A stretch of DNA of 64,000 bases, taken from the NCBI GenBank assembly GCA_051891855.1, contig JBJFFP010000001.1:1-64000 (forward strand), read 5' to 3'. This document shows positions 21,828 through 30,567 of the stretch, one piece after another. This DNA comes from SFDP01 sp051891855. Its GTDB lineage: Bacteria > Bacillota > Clostridia > Lachnospirales > Lachnospiraceae. The notes beneath the pieces are model-generated. The model did no database searches. It had not been told where the DNA came from and worked only from the letters and a program-made list of their open reading frames with translations. The position numbers were made by a program, and so were the translations under genes. The first letter of the stretch is position 1; every line of letters begins with the position of its first letter.

Positions 21828-23057
21828 ATGAAAGGTAATATCGTAGTTGGACAGTCCGGAGGACCTACAGCGGTAATTAATGCATCTGTAGCAGGTGTTT
21901 ACAGCGCAGCCAAAAAGCTGGGTGTGAAGAAGGTTTATGGAATGGTACACGGAATCGAAGGGTTTTTAGACGATAAGCTGTGTGACCTTGATGATTATAT
22001 TCGCGGAGAGGCAGATGTTGAACTGCTGAAAAGAACTCCTTCCGCATTTTTAGGCTCCTGTCGTTTCAAGATGCCTAAGATTGAAGGACATGAGGATGTC
22101 TATGAGAAGGTTTTTGAAATTATGGAGAAGCACGATATCGAGTGCCTGTTCTACTGCGGTGGTAATGATTCCATGGATACGGTGAAGATGTTATCCGACT
22201 ATGCAGCAGCACACAATAAGCCCCAAAGATTCATGGGTGTTCCCAAGACCATCGACAATGATCTTCCGGTTACTGACCACTGTCCCGGCTACGGCTCGGC
22301 AGCCAAGTATATTGCTACTTCGTTGAAAGAAATCATTCGTGACAATGAATCCTTTGGTGCCAAGAAGCCTACAATCTGTATCGTTGAAATTATGGGACGT
22401 AATGCCGGTTGGCTGACTGCAGCGGCAGCTCTGGCAAAGGGTGAGGACTGCAGCGGTGTAGATGCTATCTACCTGCCGGAGAGAATCTTTGATATGGAGG
22501 CATTTATGGAGAAGGTTAAGCATCTTGCAGCAACCAAATCCTCCGTAGTAATCGCCGTATCCGAAGGAGTTAAGATTGCGGATGGACGCTATGTCTGTGA
22601 GGTGGCTAATGAGAATGTTCCCGTGGATGCATTCGGTCATAAGCAGATGTCCGGTACAGCAGCATATCTGGCTCAGCAGATTGCGGCTGAGACAGGCCTT
22701 AAGACCCGTGCCGTTGAATTTTCTACTCTACAGAGAGCGGCAACCCATCTGGCTTCACTGACGGATATTAATGAAGCCTTCCAGGTTGGAGCAGATGCAG
22801 TTAAGGCTGCAGATAATGGCAAGACCGGTATGATGATTACCTTGGACAGAAATGGTGATGATCCTTATCAGTGCGGCACAAGTGCTTATGACATTCACGC
22901 TATTGCCAATGTTGAAAGACCGGTTCCGTCAGAATGGATTACTGAAGATGGCTGTGGCTTGAATGATGGTTATGAGAAATACGCTAGACCGTTAATTATG
23001 GGCGAATTAACGCCGATGATGGTCAATGGACTTCCCAGACATTTAGTAAGAAAATAG
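21828..23057 (+). CDS. pfp: 6-phosphofructokinase, probably pyrophosphate-dependent
   Basis: A 409-residue PfkA-superfamily enzyme that phosphorylates fructose-6-phosphate in glycolysis. The catalytic TIDND is at residues 141-145. Two discriminating positions point to pyrophosphate as phosphoryl donor: Asp114 in GGND, where ATP enzymes have Gly, and Lys140 before TIDND, where ATP enzymes have Gly. Length also fits the longer PPi group rather than the about 320-residue ATP enzymes. AAAGGAG precedes the ATG, and the gene has its own promoter. A PPi enzyme makes this glycolytic step reversible and ties it to pyrophosphate released by nucleotidyltransferases. Confidence 0.85.
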   Translation: MKGNIVVGQSGGPTAVINASVAGVYSAAKKLGVKKVYGMVHGIEGFLDDKLCDLDDYIRGEADVELLKRTPSAFLGSCRFKMPKIEGHEDVYEKVFEIMEKHDIECLFYCGGNDSMDTVKMLSDYAAAHNKPQRFMGVPKTIDNDLPVTDHCPGYGSAAKYIATSLKEIIRDNESFGAKKPTICIVEIMGRNAGWLTAAAALAKGEDCSGVDAIYLPERIFDMEAFMEKVKHLAATKSSVVIAVSEGVKIADGRYVCEVANENVPVDAFGHKQMSGTAAYLAQQIAAETGLKTRAVEFSTLQRAATHLASLTDINEAFQVGADAVKAADNGKTGMMITLDRNGDDPYQCGTSAYDIHAIANVERPVPSEWITEDGCGLNDGYEKYARPLIMGELTPMMVNGLPRHLVRK

Positions 23058-23070
23058 AAAAACGGATTAT

Positions 23071-23101
23071 AAGGGTAATTCTACTATGTGGGGTTACCCT
23101 T
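23071..23101 (+). terminator. Hairpin after the phosphofructokinase gene
   Basis: The 8-bp stem AAGGGTAA / TTACCCTT with a 15-base loop lies 13 bases after the stop. The T-run is short, so termination may be partial. Confidence 0.5.
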
Positions 23102-23138
23102 TACACATTAAGATAAATTCTAACCGGGAGATTTAACC

Positions 23139-24035
23139 ATGATTGCAAGTATTGTAGGGCATTATTTAATTGATATTGGTCAGATTACCGTAGAACAGCT
23201 TCATGATTTATTAAAGGAGCATCATAAGGTGCGGGTTAAATTGGGGCTGATAGCAGTCTCAGAGGGTCTGATGACACAGGAGGAGGCAGAACGGGTGAAT
23301 CGCCTCCAGGCAATTATGGATATGCGTTTTGGGGATATTGCAGTAGAAGAGCGCTATCTGACCGAAGAACAGGTGGAGAGCCTTTTAAAAAAGCAGGGAA
23401 ATGATTATCTGGCATTCGCACAGGCACTGGAGAATCAACAGATAATGAAAATGGAGCAGCTGGAACTTTTGGCTCTTGATTTTCAGCAGGCTTATCACTA
23501 CACCGATGAAGATATGGAAGCGTTGAAAAGCGGTGATCCTGATCGCATATTGAAGCTCTATTCCCCACCGGGAGGCGAGAAGTATGAGTTGATTGCCAGC
23601 ACTGCTTTAAGGACGTTGATGCGTCTGGTGGATCAGGATATCTGGCTAAAAAGCATTACCTTGACTTCCTCCTGGGAAGCCCAGAAAGGGGCTTTTCAGC
23701 AGGTCAGTGGAAGAAAAGGCTTTTCCAGTGGTCTGGTGGGAGTACAGGATACCCTTGCACCCATTGCCTGTGTTTTTGGTGAAGAGCACTTTATGGCAGT
23801 TGAGGAGGATGCTCTGGATGCCATAGGTGAACTGGTTAACTGCATCAATGGTCTGGTGGTTACTAATATGAGTAATACTGATGAAGAGGGTAAGAATCTA
23901 GAATTATGTCCTCCTTATTTCTCTCTGGAAATCAATCAGGTGGAGGCAAAGGAATTTATGGTTATTTCTATGGAAATACTGAGGCAGAATGTAGATTTTG
24001 TAATTTCCTTTAATGAAGAATTTGGTATTGTATAG
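23139..24035 (+). CDS. CheX-like phosphatase with N-terminal MshEN-like repeats
   Basis: A 298-residue soluble protein in two parts. The N-terminal half (about residues 5-140) contains helical repeats of the form IGQITVEQL ... LGLIAVSEGLMTQEEAERV ... RYLTEEQVE, resembling the MshEN / GspE N-terminal domain that binds c-di-GMP in some proteins. The C-terminal half is a CheC/CheX-type domain with the phosphatase motif ExxN at Glu231-Asn234. CheX proteins dephosphorylate CheY, and a CheY-like gene follows after 11 bases, so the two probably form a cognate pair. No flagellar or receptor genes are nearby, so the output need not be motility. Confidence 0.72.
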   Translation: MIASIVGHYLIDIGQITVEQLHDLLKEHHKVRVKLGLIAVSEGLMTQEEAERVNRLQAIMDMRFGDIAVEERYLTEEQVESLLKKQGNDYLAFAQALENQQIMKMEQLELLALDFQQAYHYTDEDMEALKSGDPDRILKLYSPPGGEKYELIASTALRTLMRLVDQDIWLKSITLTSSWEAQKGAFQQVSGRKGFSSGLVGVQDTLAPIACVFGEEHFMAVEEDALDAIGELVNCINGLVVTNMSNTDEEGKNLELCPPYFSLEINQVEAKEFMVISMEILRQNVDFVISFNEEFGIV

Positions 24036-24046
24036 GGGGCATATAT

Positions 24047-24409
24047 ATGGCAAATATTTTGATTGTAGATGACTCCAGAACATCCAGAAAAATATTAAGA
24101 AAAATATTGGAAAAAGGCGGACATACAATTATCGGTGAAGCTACAAACGGAGAAGAAGGATATTTGGAATATACAAAACTGAAACCGGATGTAGTTACTA
24201 TGGACATTACTATGCCGAAGATGGATGGAATTGAGGCATTGCAGCTGATTCGTAGATTTGATGAACATGCTGTTGTGATTATGATTACAGCCGCAGGACA
24301 AAAAGAAAAAATGCTGCAGGCAATTAAATACGGAGCCAGTGATTTTATTGCAAAGCCATATGAAGGAAGTGATGTTCTTCAGGTAATTCAAAAGTTTATC
24401 GGTGAATAG
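24047..24409 (+). CDS. CheY-like single-domain response regulator
   Basis: A 120-residue stand-alone receiver domain. The acidic pocket Asp8-Asp9, the phosphoacceptor Asp53 (VTMDITMPKMDG), Thr81 and Lys103 (IAKPYEG) are all in place. It has no output domain, so it acts by binding a partner. The gene lies 11 bases after the CheX-like gene, a probable phosphatase for it, and 15 bases before the LacI-type regulator gene. No cognate kinase is in the window. Confidence 0.88.
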   Translation: MANILIVDDSRTSRKILRKILEKGGHTIIGEATNGEEGYLEYTKLKPDVVTMDITMPKMDGIEALQLIRRFDEHAVVIMITAAGQKEKMLQAIKYGASDFIAKPYEGSDVLQVIQKFIGE

Positions 24410-24424
24410 AAGGAAGGAACGGAA

Positions 24425-25414
24425 ATGGTTTCCATAAAGGATGTTGCCAGGCAGGCAGGAGTGGCTATTTCTACCGTTTCTAAGGTGCTGAATAACTATC
24501 CTAATATTAGTGAAGCCACCAGAAAGCGGGTGAATCAGGCAGTAGAGGAGTTGAATTTTGTTCCAAATTCCGTTGCGGCAGCCTTATCCTCAAAGCAGGC
24601 AGGCAGAGTGGCTTTGATGATTGATTTGAATGTGAAAACACAGGCCATTGATGAAGTGGCCATGAGATATATTTCCGGTGCGATTACCAGGGCTATGGAG
24701 CTGAATCTGGATGTAACAACGATTTTTGCCTTTATGTTTCAGGATAAAACCATAGAGGAATTAATCCGTTATCTCCAGTCACAAAGTATTACAGGTATTA
24801 TTATTTATGGAGCTACAGAAGATGATCCTGCCCTTCGGGAGATGATTTTGGGAGGAAGGTTTAAATGCGTCATTGTGGATGCCGATCAGGTTGGCAAATC
24901 TACATCATCCATAAGCATTAACCAGACAGAGGCTCAATATGAGGTGGCAAAAAAAATGCTGGAGGAATCCCTGGGAAGGAAAATTCCGGGAAAGAAAATC
25001 TTGTATATAAGCGGAGATAAAAACAGCTATGTAACGAAGAGCCGTCTTGCCGGAATGGAAAAGCTTGCAGAAGAAATGGAGCTGAAGCTTACGGTGGAAT
25101 ATGCAGACTTTTCGGAAAAAAGTGCCCGTGAGATTACCGGACGGCAGGGGAGAAAGGCAGATGCCATCGTTTGTGCCTCAGACTTGATGGCCATAGGAGC
25201 AAAAAATATGTTAAGAGAAATGAATCTTGACAAACCCATTTGCGGTTTTGATGGTATTTCTCTTATGGCCTATGCAGGACAGGGGATGTATACCGTAAGA
25301 CAGAACTTTTCAGAGATTTCTGCCTGTGCCATGGAGGAGCTTCATCGTCTGATGAACGGCAGGGAGGGAAGAAGTGTGGAAGCAGACTATACGGTGGAAA
25401 AAATCTTGTTTTAG
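24425..25414 (+). CDS. LacI-family regulator, probable repressor of alpha-glucan genes
   Basis: A 329-residue repressor with the LacI helix-turn-helix at residues 2-46 (IKDVARQAGVAISTVSKVLNN, hinge region PNSVAAALSS) and a periplasmic-binding-protein-like sugar-sensing core. GGAAGGA precedes the ATG. Downstream lie glycogen phosphorylase and 4-alpha-glucanotransferase. A 16-bp palindrome of the LacI-operator type sits just after this gene, over the promoter of those genes, so it most likely represses them until a maltose-like sugar or its phosphate binds. Confidence 0.87.
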   Translation: MVSIKDVARQAGVAISTVSKVLNNYPNISEATRKRVNQAVEELNFVPNSVAAALSSKQAGRVALMIDLNVKTQAIDEVAMRYISGAITRAMELNLDVTTIFAFMFQDKTIEELIRYLQSQSITGIIIYGATEDDPALREMILGGRFKCVIVDADQVGKSTSSISINQTEAQYEVAKKMLEESLGRKIPGKKILYISGDKNSYVTKSRLAGMEKLAEEMELKLTVEYADFSEKSAREITGRQGRKADAIVCASDLMAIGAKNMLREMNLDKPICGFDGISLMAYAGQGMYTVRQNFSEISACAMEELHRLMNGREGRSVEADYTVEKILF

Positions 25415-25430
25415 AGGCTGTTTTTAAAAC

Positions 25431-25459
25431 TTGAAGAAAACGTTTTCTTGTGATAGGAT
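25431..25459 (+). promoter_or_regulatory. Promoter and LacI-type operator of the glgP-malQ operon
   Basis: TTGAAG (25431-25436) and TAGGAT (25454-25459) with a 17-base spacer form the promoter. The perfect 16-bp palindrome AAGAAAAC/GTTTTCTT (25434-25449) overlaps the -35 and spacer. Its central CG and the AAAACGTTTT core are typical of LacI-family operators, and its position would block RNA polymerase. Confidence 0.75.
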
Positions 25460-25492
25460 GAAAGCAATATAGAATTGAAACAGGAGGAGATT

Positions 25493-27799
25493 ATGTCAAT
25501 ACAGACAAACCTGCAAAAAGATATACTGGTGATGAACATGGATAAGCAGCTGGAAGAGATTTCTGCCGAAATGTACCAAAAGGAGGTGGCTGATTTATCG
25601 GATCAGGAAACCTGGTATGTAGTTTTGGTACTGGTTAAGCGGTTGATGAAGGCTTCCAATGTTAATCCCGGTGAGAAAAAGGTTTATTATATTTCTGCTG
25701 AGTTTCTTATGGGAAAGCTGCTGATGAATAATATCATGAACCTGGGAATCTATGATTATCTGGATGGGGTACTTGCCAGTAAGGGAAAGAATCTTGCCCT
25801 TTTGGAAGAAATTGAGCCGGAGCCTTCTCTGGGGAACGGGGGACTGGGCAGACTGGCGGCCTGCTTCATGGACTCCATTGCAACCCTGGGGCTTCCTGGA
25901 GAGGGAATAGGCTTGAACTATCATTTCGGTTTATTTAAACAGGAGTTTAAGGATAAGCTGCAAAAAGCGGAAAAAAATGACTGGATTGAAGAATATTCCT
26001 GGCTTACCAGAACCAATACCAGCTTTGATGTTTATTTCGGAGGGAAGAAGGTAAGCTCCAGACTTTATGATATTGATGTGGTAGGCTATGACAGCGGCGT
26101 AAATAAGCTGCATCTTTTTGACTTGGAATCGGTGGATGAATCTCTGGTCAAGGAAGGAATTACCTTTGATAAGGAGCGGATTGACAAAAATTTAACCCTA
26201 TTCCTATATCCGGATGATTCTGATGAAGCCGGAAATCTGTTGAGGATTTATCAGCAGTATTTCATGGTGAGTAATGCAGCACAGCTGATTTTGAAGGAAA
26301 TGAAGGAGAGAAAGTACGATCTTCGTAAGCTGTATAAGCATGCGGTCATACAGATCAACGATACGCATCCCACCATGATTATCCCCGAATTGATTCGGAT
26401 TTTGGTAGAGGATAAGGCATTTACCCTGGATGAAGCCATTGAGGTGGTAAGCCGTACCTGTGCTTATACCAACCATACCATTTTAGCCGAGGCATTGGAA
26501 AAATGGCCCTTAAGCTATCTGGAGAAGGTGGTTCCCCAGCTGGTGCCTATTATTAAGGAGCTGGATCAGCGAATCAAAGCAAAATACAAGGATCCTTCCG
26601 TATGGATTATTGACAAGGATCAACGTGTTCATATGGCACATATGGATATTCACTACGGTTTTTCCGTAAACGGTGTGGCGGCTATTCATACGGAGATTTT
26701 GAAAAATACGGAGCTGAATGCCTTTTATCGGCTGTATCCTGAGAAGTTTAATAACAAAACCAACGGAATTACCTTCCGTCGCTGGCTGTTTAGCTGTAAC
26801 AGGGAGTTGACGGCCTTGATTCAAAAGCATATTGGAGTCGGCTTCAAGAAAAAGGCTGCTGATTTGGAGAAGCTTCTGGATTACTATGACGATGAAGAGT
26901 TTCTGAATGAGCTGGCGGCAATTAAGAGGAGCAAGAAAAAAGAGCTGGCGGCATATATTGCTGAACACGAGGGAGTTTGTCTGAACCCGGATTCTATTTT
27001 TGATATTCAGATCAAGCGGCTCCATGAGTATAAGCGTCAGCAGATGAATGCTCTTTATATTATCCATAAATATTTGGAGATTAAAAGAGGAAAGAAGCCC
27101 TCTACCCCCATTACCTTTATATTCGGAGCTAAGGCAGCACCGGCCTATGTGATTGCACAGGATATTATCCATTTGATTCTGGTTCTCCAGGAAATCGTTA
27201 ATGCCGATCCGGAGGTCAAGGATTATCTGAAAGTGGTTATGGTAGAAAACTATAATGTAAGCTATGCTGAACGGCTGATTCCCGCCTGTGATGTTTCCGA
27301 GCAGATTTCTCTTGCCTCCAAGGAGGCCAGTGGAACCGGTAATATGAAATTTATGTTAAATGGTGCAGTTACTCTGGGAACGGCAGATGGTGCAAACGTA
27401 GAGATACATGATCTTGTTGGAGATGAGAATATTTATATTTTCGGACAGGATTCAGAAACCGTAATCAACCATTATAAGAATGGGGATTATGTATCGAAGG
27501 ATTATTATAAAAACAGCCCTGTTATCCGAGAGGCAGTTGATTTTATTATAGGTAGACAGGCAATGGAGGCCGGAAAGAAGGAGAATCTGGAGCGTCTGCA
27601 TAAGGAGCTTTTGAATAAGGACTGGTTTATGACTCTTCTCGATCTGGAAGATTATATTTCCACCAAGGATAGAGTTTTTGAGGATTACCGTAATCAGGAA
27701 AAATGGAAGCGTATGATGCTTACCAATATTGCAAAAGCCGGATATTTTTCCTCAGACAGAACTATTGCGGAATATAATCGGGATATTTGGAAACTGTAA
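25493..27799 (+). CDS. glgP: Glycogen/maltodextrin phosphorylase
   Basis: A 768-residue GH/GT35 phosphorylase that removes glucose units from alpha-1,4-glucans as glucose-1-phosphate. The pyridoxal-phosphate site EASGTGNMKFMLNGA with its Lys is near the C-terminal third, and the N-terminal YISAEFLMGK and SLGNGGLGRLAACFMDS are family signatures. ATG 25493 follows AGGAGG; an in-frame start 6 codons earlier has no such site. The length is shorter than that of animal enzymes, and the N-terminal regulatory phosphorylation site is absent, as in bacteria. It is followed after 48 bases by the glucanotransferase with which it forms the cytoplasmic maltodextrin pathway. Confidence 0.94.
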   Translation: MSIQTNLQKDILVMNMDKQLEEISAEMYQKEVADLSDQETWYVVLVLVKRLMKASNVNPGEKKVYYISAEFLMGKLLMNNIMNLGIYDYLDGVLASKGKNLALLEEIEPEPSLGNGGLGRLAACFMDSIATLGLPGEGIGLNYHFGLFKQEFKDKLQKAEKNDWIEEYSWLTRTNTSFDVYFGGKKVSSRLYDIDVVGYDSGVNKLHLFDLESVDESLVKEGITFDKERIDKNLTLFLYPDDSDEAGNLLRIYQQYFMVSNAAQLILKEMKERKYDLRKLYKHAVIQINDTHPTMIIPELIRILVEDKAFTLDEAIEVVSRTCAYTNHTILAEALEKWPLSYLEKVVPQLVPIIKELDQRIKAKYKDPSVWIIDKDQRVHMAHMDIHYGFSVNGVAAIHTEILKNTELNAFYRLYPEKFNNKTNGITFRRWLFSCNRELTALIQKHIGVGFKKKAADLEKLLDYYDDEEFLNELAAIKRSKKKELAAYIAEHEGVCLNPDSIFDIQIKRLHEYKRQQMNALYIIHKYLEIKRGKKPSTPITFIFGAKAAPAYVIAQDIIHLILVLQEIVNADPEVKDYLKVVMVENYNVSYAERLIPACDVSEQISLASKEASGTGNMKFMLNGAVTLGTADGANVEIHDLVGDENIYIFGQDSETVINHYKNGDYVSKDYYKNSPVIREAVDFIIGRQAMEAGKKENLERLHKELLNKDWFMTLLDLEDYISTKDRVFEDYRNQEKWKRMMLTNIAKAGYFSSDRTIAEYNRDIWKL

Positions 27800-27847
27800 G
27801 AGTTAGGCAACGGTTCTATTTATACCAGAGATAAAGGAGAATAGGTT

Positions 27848-29320
27848 ATGAGAAAAAGCGGGGTTCTTTTACCGGTATCCGGCCTTCCTTCCCGGTACGG
27901 AATCGGGACATTTTCAAAAGAAAGCTACCGATTTATCGATTTTTTGGAGAAGGCAGGACAGAAGCTGTGGCAGATTCTTCCTCTGGGGCCTACGGGCTAT
28001 GGAGATTCCCCTTATCAGTCCTTTTCCACCTTTGCAGGAAATCCCTACTATATTGACCTGGATGAGTTCGTGGAAAAAGGCTTTTTGAGTAAGGAAGAAT
28101 GTGAGGCGGCTGATTTCGGGGAGGATCCCGGCTTAGTAGACTATGAGAAAATTTTTCATACCAGATTCAGTCTGCTGAGAAAGGCCTATAACAAGAGTAA
28201 TATTCTGGAAGACAGGGATTTTATTCGCTTTGTAAATGAGAACAGCTATTGGCTTTCGGACTATTGCCTGTATATGGCCATTAAGGATTCTTTAGGCGGA
28301 ATCAGCTGGATAAGCTGGCAGGAGGATATTAAGCTGAGAAAACCGGTAGCCCTTTCGGTATATCGTCAGAAGCTTGCACAGGAAATTCATTGCTACGAAT
28401 TTCAGCAGTATTTTTTCCAGAGGCAATGGCAGAAACTAAAAAAATATGCCAATGAAAAGGGGATTCAGATTGTAGGGGATATTCCGATCTATGTGGCTCT
28501 GGACAGTGCAGATACCTGGGCAAATCCGAAATTATTTCAGCTGGATAAGGATTGCACGCCTATTGCAGTGGCGGGATGTCCGCCGGATGCCTTTTCCGAA
28601 ACGGGGCAGCTTTGGGGAAATCCGCTTTATCGCTGGGACTACCATAGGAAAACAGGATATGACTGGTGGATCAAAAGGATTGATTACTGCTTCAGACTTT
28701 ATGATGTAGTCAGAATCGATCATTTTCGAGGCTTCGATGAGTATTATTCCATTCCTTATCCTGCCAAAACCGCACAGGTGGGAAAATGGGAGAAGGGACC
28801 GGGAATCGAGTTCTTCCGGGTTTTAGAGAATAGGCTGGGTAAGAAGCAGATTATTGCTGAGGATTTGGGATTTTTAACGCCCAGTGTCATTCAGCTGGTT
28901 AAGGATACGGGCTATCCGGGAATGAAGATTCTGCAGTTTGCCTTTGACTCTCGGGAGGATAGCGATTATCTTCCCCACAACTACAAACAAAACAGTATTG
29001 TTTACACGGGAACCCATGATAACGATACTACACCCCATTGGTTTGAGGCACTGAATGAGCATGACAAGGACTTTGCCAAACGATATATGAATCTGGAGGA
29101 TGAGAGTAAGGCCTGTAGTGAACTGATTCGTCTGGCTTTTTCCAGTACGGCAGATACCTGCATCATTCCCATTCAGGATTTTCTGGGTCTGGGAGCCGAA
29201 GCCAGAATGAATATCCCCTCTACCTTGGGAAAAAATTGGCGCTGGCGGCTTGTACCGGGACAGCTGACAGAAGAGCTGGCAGAGCAAATTAAAAAACTGA
29301 CCAGGCTGTACGGAAGATAG
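27848..29320 (+). CDS. malQ: 4-alpha-glucanotransferase (amylomaltase)
   Basis: A 490-residue GH77 enzyme that transfers alpha-1,4-glucan segments between chains, extending short maltodextrins so that the phosphorylase can use them. Signatures include GYGDSPYQSFSTFAGNPYYID near residue 50, DIPIYVALDSADTW and VRIDHFRGFDEYY with the catalytic Asp. IIAEDLG carries the acid Glu and GTHDNDT the third acidic residue. AAAGGAG precedes the ATG. The operon order glgP-malQ after a LacI-type regulator is common in Firmicutes. Confidence 0.94.
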   Translation: MRKSGVLLPVSGLPSRYGIGTFSKESYRFIDFLEKAGQKLWQILPLGPTGYGDSPYQSFSTFAGNPYYIDLDEFVEKGFLSKEECEAADFGEDPGLVDYEKIFHTRFSLLRKAYNKSNILEDRDFIRFVNENSYWLSDYCLYMAIKDSLGGISWISWQEDIKLRKPVALSVYRQKLAQEIHCYEFQQYFFQRQWQKLKKYANEKGIQIVGDIPIYVALDSADTWANPKLFQLDKDCTPIAVAGCPPDAFSETGQLWGNPLYRWDYHRKTGYDWWIKRIDYCFRLYDVVRIDHFRGFDEYYSIPYPAKTAQVGKWEKGPGIEFFRVLENRLGKKQIIAEDLGFLTPSVIQLVKDTGYPGMKILQFAFDSREDSDYLPHNYKQNSIVYTGTHDNDTTPHWFEALNEHDKDFAKRYMNLEDESKACSELIRLAFSSTADTCIIPIQDFLGLGAEARMNIPSTLGKNWRWRLVPGQLTEELAEQIKKLTRLYGR

Positions 29321-29353
29321 AAGAAGAAATCACCAACTTTCCGTTTTTATTAA

Positions 29354-29803
29354 CTATAAGGGTGATATGCCGCGGCTGAGATTGGAATTGTGGTAACGCT
29401 TATCGTAGGTTACCTCTTCGCCGAACCAGTCGGGAGGAAGAAAAGAAAGGGCTTCTTCTTCACTGGTAAATTCCACTTCCGCAATTTGCAGCCCATTGAA
29501 GGGGGTATCAAAAATATCCAGTTCAATGGTTTTTTCTTCAAAAGGGATTAAATAGCGTTTTTTGCGAATAATCCTGCCATCTGCTTTAGAAAGAAGATGC
29601 TGATAGGCCTCCTGGGTAAGAGGAAGATTATATTCTTCTCTAACCAGCAGGCCTTTTCCTTTATAGGTCAGGTAGTAGCTCTCATCCTCTCTTCGGATGC
29701 GAACTACGGGATCGGTACACAGATATCCCTGCTCTAAAAGATGAACAGGAAATCGGGATAAATCGGGCAGTTGTTTTACCTTAAATTTACGTTCAATTTC
29801 CAT
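29354..29803 (-). CDS. CYTH-domain protein
   Basis: A 149-residue protein of the CYTH (triphosphate tunnel) superfamily, which includes inorganic triphosphatases, adenylate cyclase class IV and thiamine triphosphatase. The defining N-terminal MEIERKF (ExExK) is at the start, and further tunnel residues appear as RIRRED, YLTYKGKG and ELDIFD. ATG 29803 places the ExExK motif at residue 2 and follows GAGGA. A TTG start 6 codons earlier is possible. The gene overlaps the start region of its upstream neighbour's stop, so it is co-transcribed with the DUF5721 gene. Inorganic triphosphatase is the commonest activity in bacteria; the true substrate is unknown. Confidence 0.82.
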   Translation of the reverse strand: MEIERKFKVKQLPDLSRFPVHLLEQGYLCTDPVVRIRREDESYYLTYKGKGLLVREEYNLPLTQEAYQHLLSKADGRIIRKKRYLIPFEEKTIELDIFDTPFNGLQIAEVEFTSEEEALSFLPPDWFGEEVTYDKRYHNSNLSRGISPL

Positions 29804-29807
29804 AGCT

Positions 29808-30311
29808 TTATTTTTCCTCAAAATCTATTCCGGCAGCGGTTAAAAATCGGCGGCATTCCTTATCCCAGATTAAATCTGGCTCTTTATCCATGAAAAAGGT
29901 ATGGAAGGAAGTGCCGGTAGTAAGGATAAGCCCCTTTTGATCAAAACGTATGGTTAAAACCAGGCTTTTAAGAGAAGAAGCATATTCACCGGCACCGGCC
30001 TTTTCAAGCAATAAATGGGAATCATGGGGATTGTAAAGCAAAGTAAGCTTGAACAGGAGAGGTACCTTTTTCCCCTTTATCAGCTGAAAACAGGTGGCTT
30101 TCATGGTTTTCCACAAAGACAGTTCATAGGGAAGAAACTCCGGATCCTCTAATTCTTCCCGGCTGTAGAAGTCTTTATTGAGATGACCATCAATAAGAAA
30201 GGTATTAGAGGTCTGAATCTTGGCCTCTTCCAGAAGAAAATGATCAAAGAGTTCAGAACTCAGCAGCTTATTCATAAAGTTTTTTATATCTTTTATTTCC
30301 AGAGCAATCAT
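29808..30311 (-). CDS. DUF5721 family protein
   Basis: A 167-residue soluble protein matching what I know as DUF5721, a family found mainly in Lachnospiraceae. Characteristic pieces are the start MIALEIKDIKNFMNKLL, then FDHFLLEEAKIQT, FLIDGHLNKDFYS and a C-terminal FHTFFMDKEPDLIWD. No catalytic motif or membrane segment is visible. ATG 30311 follows AAGGAG; the longer frame upstream has no such site. Function unknown. It is co-transcribed with the CYTH gene. Confidence 0.75.
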   Translation of the reverse strand: MIALEIKDIKNFMNKLLSSELFDHFLLEEAKIQTSNTFLIDGHLNKDFYSREELEDPEFLPYELSLWKTMKATCFQLIKGKKVPLLFKLTLLYNPHDSHLLLEKAGAGEYASSLKSLVLTIRFDQKGLILTTGTSFHTFFMDKEPDLIWDKECRRFLTAAGIDFEEK

Positions 30312-30378
30312 AAAAAATCTCCTTTTAAAATAGTATAGCATGGATAATCTTAAAAAAGAATAAAAAGAGCAAATAATC

Positions 30379-30407
30379 TTTACGGCAGGAAGGGAAAATG
30401 CTATCAT
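30379..30407 (+). promoter_or_regulatory. Possible promoter of the DegV gene
   Basis: TTTACG (30379-30384), 17 bases and TATCAT (30402-30407), about 160 bases upstream of the DegV start, with the palindrome cluster in the transcribed leader. Confidence 0.4.
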
Positions 30408-30443
30408 ATGTAGTAATGAAAACTACATGTGTAAAATCCGATA

Positions 30444-30563
30444 ATTACAATGCTGCCTTTGGCAGCGGAAAAGAGGGCCTGGGAAAGAAAGCTTTCCCGG
30501 CGGAATTTGTGCTTTGGCACAAATTCACTTATTACAATGCTGCCTTTGGCAGCGGAAAAGAGG
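30444..30563 (+). repeat. Palindrome cluster with a 33-bp direct repeat
   Basis: An identical 33-base unit occurs at 30444-30476 and 30531-30563, each containing the hairpin GCTGCC-TTT-GGCAGC. Between them lie two more hairpins: CCTGGGAAAG / CTTTCCCGG near 30478-30500, and the perfect GAATTTGTGC-TTTG-GCACAAATTC at 30503-30526. The end of the second unit (AAAAGAGG) serves as ribosome binding site of the DegV gene. The block looks like a small mobile palindromic element or a structured 5' leader. Confidence 0.8.
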
Positions 30564-30567
30564 TAAT

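Noticed and set aside
26510..27172. 220-codon minus-strand frame inside glycogen phosphorylase
   Set aside because: Shadow of a strongly conserved enzyme gene; no start signal.
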